This document shows, one piece after another, positions 59,190-64,000 of a stretch of 64,000 nt of DNA (the first letter of the stretch is position 1; each line of letters starts with the position of its first letter). Location: positions 1 through 64,000 of the forward strand of contig CAIQCK010000075.1 in the NCBI GenBank assembly GCA_903870275.1, read 5' to 3'. Source of the DNA: an uncultured bacterium. Its GTDB lineage: Bacteria > Verrucomicrobiota > Verrucomicrobiia > CAIQCK01. A program made the translations under genes and the position numbers. Below the pieces are notes generated by a model. It worked only from the letters and a program-made list of their open reading frames with translations, was not told the DNA's origin and searched no databases.

Positions 59190-60635
59190 TCATGGACCTT
59201 TCTTTGGAGCCGGCGGCGGAGTTTTTCCCGGCCACGGATAGCTGTTCTTGCCCGCCATCGGTTCAATCATGCCGGGCGGCAGCGCTCGTTGCCACGCGAG
59301 AGCTTTTTCCGACAGGCGCGCTACCACATCGGGGTGTTGTTCGGCGAGATTGTTTTGCTCCGACGCATCCGCCGGAATGTCGTAAAGCTCCACGCGGCTG
59401 CCGTCGGGATTGAGCAGCAGTTTCCATTTGCCCTCGCGGATGGCCAGCATCGGGCTGCGGTTCCACGGATGATTGAAAATACGGAAGCGCCATTCCCACA
59501 TGAGCGGTGTCGTGCGCTGAAATGTTCTGTCGCCCCGCCACGCCGCCGCGACGCTCTGGCCGCGCAACGTGGCGCGCACGGCGTCCGGCACGGTGGCGCC
59601 GGCGAGTTCACAGAGCGTCGGCAGCAGGTCGGCTCCGCTCACGACGGTGCGGTCGTTGACCTGCCCAGCGGGCACGCTTTGCGGCCAGCGGACAATGAAC
59701 GGCAACCGGATGCCGCCTTCGTAGAGGCTGCGCTTGCGTCCGCGCAATGGCCCGGTGCTGCCGATGCCGGACCAGGTGGCGTTGTTGATCTCGATGTCCT
59801 CGGGACCGTTGTCCGAGGAGAAAATGACGATGGTGTTTTGCGCAAGGCCGAGCGCGTCGAGCTGGTCGAGCAGCCGGCCAATCTGCCGGTCCATTTCCAC
59901 CACCGTCGCCGCGAACACTTCAAACGGCGACGTAAACCCCGCCGGCTCCTGACGGTGAAACGGTTTCATCTGTTCCACCGACGGCGCAAGCGGCGCATGC
60001 GGATCGTTGAGCCAGAGCTGGCCGAAGAACGGCTTGCCGGCCGCTTTGGCGCGCTGGAGCACTTCGATCATCGAGTCCACCAGCACGCGCGAGGCGCGCG
60101 GGCGGTTCGGGATGCTCCAGAGGTTCACGTCCTCGCCGGCCATGTCGCCAAGCGCGTCCACCCAATGCGCCTCGTCGAAACCATACACCACCAGCCCGTC
60201 GCGCGCCTGCGGCGGCCGGCCGAGGTGCCATTTGCCGACGTGCGCGGTGGCGTAACCGGCCTCCTTCAGCAATCGCGGCACCGTCGCGGCGGCGGGATCG
60301 AGGAAGTCCGACATGTCACGGCGGCGGTTTTCCTGCGCCGGGGCGTAGTGGCCGTGGATGCGAAACTCCGCCGGCCAGCGGCCCGTCATCAACGTGCAGC
60401 GCGACGGCGAGCAGACCGAGCCGCCCTGGTAATATTGCGTGAACAGCGTCCCCTCGCGCGCGAGCCGGTCGAGTGCGGGCGTCTTGAACCTCACGTTGCC
60501 GTAGCACGACGGGTCGCCCCACCCGAGATCGTCGGCGAGGATGAAAAGTATGTTCGGCTTCGTCTGCGTGTCCGCGGCATTGAGGGATGCCGCCAAAGCC
60601 AGCAACAGGGCGCTGAAGCCGAAGAACCTTTTCAT
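59190..60635 (-). CDS. Secreted Cys-type sulfatase
   Basis: This 481-residue sulfatase is exported by MKRFFGFSALLLALAASLNA. Motifs are NILFILADDLGWGDPSCYGN, VCSPSRCTLMTGRWP (Cys75), VGKWHLGRPPQ and TIVIFSSDNGPEDIEINN. It ends with VELYDIPADASEQNNLAEQHP. It is a near neighbour paralog of the 56339-57916 sulfatase, with the same leader and upstream block, and arylsulfatase A-like by overall plan. Confidence 0.93.
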   Translation of the reverse strand: MKRFFGFSALLLALAASLNAADTQTKPNILFILADDLGWGDPSCYGNVRFKTPALDRLAREGTLFTQYYQGGSVCSPSRCTLMTGRWPAEFRIHGHYAPAQENRRRDMSDFLDPAAATVPRLLKEAGYATAHVGKWHLGRPPQARDGLVVYGFDEAHWVDALGDMAGEDVNLWSIPNRPRASRVLVDSMIEVLQRAKAAGKPFFGQLWLNDPHAPLAPSVEQMKPFHRQEPAGFTSPFEVFAATVVEMDRQIGRLLDQLDALGLAQNTIVIFSSDNGPEDIEINNATWSGIGSTGPLRGRKRSLYEGGIRLPFIVRWPQSVPAGQVNDRTVVSGADLLPTLCELAGATVPDAVRATLRGQSVAAAWRGDRTFQRTTPLMWEWRFRIFNHPWNRSPMLAIREGKWKLLLNPDGSRVELYDIPADASEQNNLAEQHPDVVARLSEKALAWQRALPPGMIEPMAGKNSYPWPGKTPPPAPKKGP

Positions 60636-60761
60636 GCCCCCGCAGCGTGCCACCGCCCGCCGTCCGCGCGCCACAAGAAAAATCCTCAAAACCGGAGAAC
60701 AGAATGTGCCACCTGACAAACTGCGCGGTTTCTGTTATGTCCTGCTCCACAAATACCACCG

Positions 60762-61202
60762 ATGAAAGTCCACCCCACTTACCGAAATGCCACCGAGAAC
60801 GATATTCCTGCTCTGTTCGCCTTGGACCTTGTCGCGCACAAGGACACGAAACGGCGGAAGCTTATTTGTCGCGCCGTCGCCTCGGGCATGTGCTTTGTCG
60901 CAAGATATGGAGTCACCCATATTGTCGCCTACGGGGTGATGAGTTGCTCCTTCTTCGAAAACGGTTTCATCGAAATGCTCTACGTCCATTCCGACTTTCG
61001 ACGACAGCGAATCGGCACCGCCTTGCTGCGTCACATGGCGAAGCGCTGCCCGACGCCGAAGCTATTTGCTGCGACCAATTCCTCCAACCAGCCCATGCGG
61101 TTGCTGCTTGAGAGAGAAGGCTTTTGCAATAGCGGCATCATTCAAAACCTGGACGAGGGCGACCCGGAACTTGTTTATTTCAAGCGTCGCCGCGAGAAAT
61201 AA
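60762..61202 (+). CDS. GNAT-family N-acetyltransferase
   Basis: This 146-residue acetyl-CoA-dependent acetyltransferase has NATENDIPALFALD at the start, FIEMLYVHSDFRRQRIGTALLRHM (motif A with the pyrophosphate loop RRQRIG) and LEREGFCNSGIIQNLDEGDPELVYFKR (motif B). The substrate is not predictable. It is the only rightward gene in this part. No ribosome binding site is obvious before the ATG at 60762. It is followed by about 145 bases with no feature. Confidence 0.85.
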   Translation: MKVHPTYRNATENDIPALFALDLVAHKDTKRRKLICRAVASGMCFVARYGVTHIVAYGVMSCSFFENGFIEMLYVHSDFRRQRIGTALLRHMAKRCPTPKLFAATNSSNQPMRLLLEREGFCNSGIIQNLDEGDPELVYFKRRREK

Positions 61203-61347
61203 ACCCTGCCGGCCATCGGCTCCACTGGAAATAGCAGTGTGGCGCTGAAAAACGGTGTTGCCGAAAACAATTAAACCATGTGACCTCGCCACCCGATGCC
61301 CGCACGGTTCCGCCGGCCCCTCATCCGCCGCCGGGCGCTTGGCGGAG

Positions 61348-63240
61348 CTACCTGGAGATATAGCAGTTCGGCAGTTGTTTCTGAAGCCTGTCCACCCCCG
61401 CTTTCGTCACCTTCGTGCCTTGGAGGTTTAGCACCTGCAACTGCGTCAGCGACTTTAGTTGTTCCAGCCCCGCATCGCTGACCTTCGTGCCGGTGAGGCC
61501 AAGCCGTTGCAACCGGGTCAGCGACTTCAGATGCACCAGACCCGCGTCGCTAACCCGCCTGCCGTAGAGGTAAAGCGCCTGCAACTGCGTCAGTGCCTTC
61601 AGATGCGCCAGCCCCGCGTCGCCAACCTCCGTGCCTTGGAGCCAAAGCTCCTGCAACTGCGTCAGTGGCTTCAGATGTTCCAGCCCTGCGTCGCCGACCC
61701 CCGTGCAGCGGATCTGAAGGCACTGCAACCGGGTCAGCGGTTTCAGATGCGCCAGCCCTGCGTCGCTGATCCGCGTGCCGCAGAGGTCAAGCCGTTGCAA
61801 CTGGGTCAGCGACTTCAGATGCACCAGACCCGCGTCGCTGACCTGCGTGTCGGAAAGGTCAAGATCCTGCAACTGGGTCAGCGGTTTCAAATGCTCCAGC
61901 CCCGCGTCGCTAATCTTCTCGCAGGTGAGGTTAAGCCACTGCAACTGCGTCAAGGACTCCAGATGCACCAGTCCCGCGTCGCTGACCTGCGTGTGGCTGA
62001 GGTTAAGCCCCTGCAATTGCGTCAGCGACTTCAGATGCGCCAGCCCCGCGTCGCTGACCGGCGTGCCGGGGAGGTGAAGCACCTGCAACTGCGTCAGCGG
62101 CTTGAGCGCGGCAAGGTCTTCATCGCGGGCTTCCGAACTCCCCAAGCGCAACTCTTTGACCTTTGCGAGGTCCTCGCCCCAGAGTTCCTGGACCACGACG
62201 CTGACTTTCGTGCCGACGAGGTTAAGCTCTTTCAACTCCGTCAGCGTCTTCAGATGTTCCAGCCCCGCTTTGCTGACCTGCGTGCCTTTGAGATTAAGTG
62301 TCTTCAACTTTGTCAACGCCTTCAGATGTTCCAGCCCCGCGTCGCTGACCGGCGTGAAGGAGAGGTCAAGCACCTGCAACTGGGCCAGCGGCTTGAGCGC
62401 GGCAAGGTCTTCATCCCGAATATCCGAACCTCGAAAGCTCAACTCCGTAACCTTTGCGGGGTCCTCGCCTTTGAGTCTTTCGGCCACAACAGACGGCTGG
62501 CGCGTCTCCAGTCTCGCAGGAGGCGTGACCGATGTGGACGCCGGTTTTGTCGCTGAGTTCGGCGGTATTTTTTCCACCAGCTCCAGGTTGTTTTTGGGGT
62601 CGGTGATCTCGGAAACAGGCACCTCTTTCTGAATGCCAAGTCTTTTCTTCACGCGCGGGCTCGGCGAAAAAAACAAAACATACGGCGTGGGGACTCCACC
62701 CCCGTAGTAGAGCTCCACGCCGGAACAGCCCAGTCTGGAGAGCACAAGCCCTACCGTGTGCATCTTCCGAGGAGCATTCCAGCCAATGATGACACTTTTC
62801 TTATCGCGGCCGAATCGCAGGTAAGCGCCAGCGACATAACGCAGCAAATCTTCGTCTGAAGCGCCGTCGAAGACCGACTCATCCAGCCATCCACTGGTGT
62901 AGTGGCGCTCAATCGCGTCGGCGATGGCTGGAGAAGAGAACATGATGCCGCCTTCCGATTCGACATACTTATCGAACGCCGGATTGATGCCCTCTTCCAC
63001 GCAGAAAGCACGCAAGAGCCTTTCGAAATGTGCGGCAATGGCAGTCTCCTGGTGTTGGAATCCATCGAATCCCTCGATCAATTGTCCGTCGAAGTATCGC
63101 GACACATACTCGTACAGCATTCCGAGAACTTCGAAACGCGTGTGGCCGGCGGCGGCGAGCGGCGCCGGAGCGCTTTCGCTCTTGTGAACGCAGCCGGCGA
63201 GCATCACCACCGCAACCGCCATCACCATGAATCGGTTCAT
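61348..63240 (-). CDS. Leucine-rich-repeat lipoprotein
   Basis: This 630-residue lipoprotein has lipobox VMLAGC. An N-terminal domain of about 200 residues (FEVLGMLYEYVSRYFDGQLIEG) has no family I recognise. It is followed by a linker (ATKPASTSVTPPARLETRQPS) and about 14 LRRs of 24 residues with consensus LTQLQxLxLxGTxVSDAGLxHLKS. The repeats are also close to identical at DNA level, with a 72-base period. Protein-protein binding at the outer membrane is likely. The start at 63240 gives the lipobox; a longer frame to 63300 is not supported. Confidence 0.88.
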   Translation of the reverse strand: MNRFMVMAVAVVMLAGCVHKSESAPAPLAAAGHTRFEVLGMLYEYVSRYFDGQLIEGFDGFQHQETAIAAHFERLLRAFCVEEGINPAFDKYVESEGGIMFSSPAIADAIERHYTSGWLDESVFDGASDEDLLRYVAGAYLRFGRDKKSVIIGWNAPRKMHTVGLVLSRLGCSGVELYYGGGVPTPYVLFFSPSPRVKKRLGIQKEVPVSEITDPKNNLELVEKIPPNSATKPASTSVTPPARLETRQPSVVAERLKGEDPAKVTELSFRGSDIRDEDLAALKPLAQLQVLDLSFTPVSDAGLEHLKALTKLKTLNLKGTQVSKAGLEHLKTLTELKELNLVGTKVSVVVQELWGEDLAKVKELRLGSSEARDEDLAALKPLTQLQVLHLPGTPVSDAGLAHLKSLTQLQGLNLSHTQVSDAGLVHLESLTQLQWLNLTCEKISDAGLEHLKPLTQLQDLDLSDTQVSDAGLVHLKSLTQLQRLDLCGTRISDAGLAHLKPLTRLQCLQIRCTGVGDAGLEHLKPLTQLQELWLQGTEVGDAGLAHLKALTQLQALYLYGRRVSDAGLVHLKSLTRLQRLGLTGTKVSDAGLEQLKSLTQLQVLNLQGTKVTKAGVDRLQKQLPNCYISR

Positions 63241-63398
63241 ACGACACCATTGGGTCGGTCGAGTCTTGTGGGGATTCTGCGCCGACAGGCGGCGAGGCAC
63301 AAGAGCTATCGGGAGCAGTCAAGGGGACAGTCCTATGATCTTTGCGCTGGCATGGGACAGGGCCGCGTCGCGCCCCGAAATAACATAGCAAATTTCTC

Positions 63399-63427
63399 TT
63401 GACATGACAGTTAAATCTCTATATCTT
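63399..63427 (+). promoter_or_regulatory. Sigma70-type promoter-like site
   Basis: A perfect TTGACA is followed after 17 bases by TATCTT (four of six to TATAAT) in an AT-rich setting. It faces a stretch without a coding gene, so if used it would drive a non-coding RNA across the 10-bp repeat about 255 bases downstream. Confidence 0.4.
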
Positions 63428-63660
63428 GCGCCTGACGATAAAAGAGGAAGGCGGGAGGCGGCCATGAGAAAAGGCGCAACCGGGTCCCCATGCCGTAGCG
63501 CGGGTTTCCAAACTGCCGTGTCGCGGATTTCCAATCCGCAGGTCTCCTGCCGGCGAAACGGGGATTTTTGTGCGCTGACAGTGCCCGGCTGGAAGCCGGC
63601 GATATTCACCACGTTTCACGTGGCGAGAGTTGGAAACCTGCGCTTCGCCAACTCACCGGC

Positions 63661-63710
63661 CCAATCCGGCTCGATCCGGCTCGATCCGACTGCATCCGAC
63701 TGCATCCGGG
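63661..63710 (+). repeat. 10-bp tandem repeat, locus C
   Basis: Five exact 10-base units read CCAATCCGGC, TCGATCCGGC, TCGATCCGAC, TGCATCCGAC and TGCATCCGGG. The consensus TCGATCCGAC equals that of loci A (641-702) and B (32224-32282). Confidence 0.8.
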
Positions 63711-64000
63711 TTGGAACGGACGGGACAAAACCATGATTCTACGCCCAAGTACTGTTGCTGCAAATAGTTCCGTCAGCACGACAGACCGTGCAAAACGAAC
63801 CCAAATGATGGCCGCGGCCAGAGCCGGAAAACATCGTTTTTCCACGGGAATACGAACATTTCGATCCGTCCTGGGGTCGGGTGTGAAACCATGTTTTTAC
63901 GAAACGAACCCAAATAGAGAAAAACGCGGGTCTGCTGCAACGAACTGCAAACCCGCAGGTTATTTGAAAAAGACATAGCGAAAGTTGACCGTGCTCGAAG

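Larger units (their letters stand above)
63241..64000. other. Gene-free repeat-rich end of window
   Basis: I see no credible gene. There is a strong promoter-like pair TTGACA (63399-63404) and TATCTT (63422-63427), 17 bases apart, facing right. A 10-bp tandem repeat lies at 63661-63710. ACGAACCCAAAT occurs twice (63798 and 63903) in what looks like decayed repeat DNA. The open frame at 63568-63978 covers this but has repeat-derived sequence only. Confidence 0.6.

Noticed and set aside
61348..62500. CRISPR-like regular repeats
   Set aside because: The 72-base period is explained by in-frame leucine-rich repeats of the lipoprotein.
63568..63978. A 136-residue + strand frame at the end of the window
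   Set aside because: It translates the 10-bp repeat and decayed repeat DNA and has no ribosome binding site or conserved motif.

Overview
The window looks like a chromosomal stretch of a Verrucomicrobiota bacterium, most likely of the Pedosphaera/Limisphaerales type. The reasons are high GC, many Cys-type sulfatases, Tat-exported Gfo/Idh/MocA oxidoreductases, GH43- and GH99-like secreted enzymes, SSS-family symporters with small membrane partners, FG-GAP and leucine-rich-repeat proteins, and many intergenic palindromes. The placement rests on gene content only. No rRNA or tRNA gene, phage, IS transposase or CRISPR array was found.

Layout. 1-1043 has no gene but holds large palindromes and a 10-bp tandem repeat. 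1044-7793 carries housekeeping and envelope genes: rpe, a VOC protein, ilvB, an M23 peptidase, a DegT aminotransferase and a GT2 glycosyltransferase. 7818-21751 is a leftward block: a lipoprotein, an FG-GAP protein, a serine hydrolase, a methyltransferase, an ACT protein, a 1123-residue sugar kinase/pyrophosphorylase fusion beside a GalU-like transferase, a six-hairpin-like secreted protein and a TPR protein. A 37-residue Flp-pilin-like gene follows at 21944. 22219-30128 is a leftward sugar-uptake and processing cluster: two symporters, a tiny membrane protein, a UroD-like protein, two GH43-like enzymes and a metallophosphoesterase.

30274-32055 is the most notable locus. A cobalamin riboswitch is followed by a strong intrinsic terminator, a 37-residue Cys-Cys peptide gene and an overlapping radical SAM/SPASM gene. 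Together they form a compact B12-controlled peptide-modification system, apparently of the CbpA/CbpB type.

32056-38380 mixes repeat-rich DNA with a sulfatase, an FKBP, a DUF2132 protein, a pseudouridine synthase and a VOC protein. 38401-46375 is a leftward carbohydrate-catabolism block of secreted GH99-like protein, isomerase, DUF6807 protein and three Gfo/Idh/MocA proteins, two of them a recent tandem duplication that includes the promoter region. 46526-48343 holds two frame-disrupted rightward genes, one collagen-like and one leucine-rich-repeat. 48438-57916 is an eight-gene leftward operon: two sulfatases at the ends and, between them, an esterase, two GH99-like proteins, an SGNH hydrolase, an isomerase and an alpha/beta hydrolase. 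Together these suggest desulfation, deacylation and oxidation/isomerisation of a sulfated polysaccharide. 58222-59057 looks like two small integron-type cassettes with attC-like sites. A fourth sulfatase, a GNAT acetyltransferase and a large LRR lipoprotein follow, and the last 760 bases are non-coding and repeat-rich.
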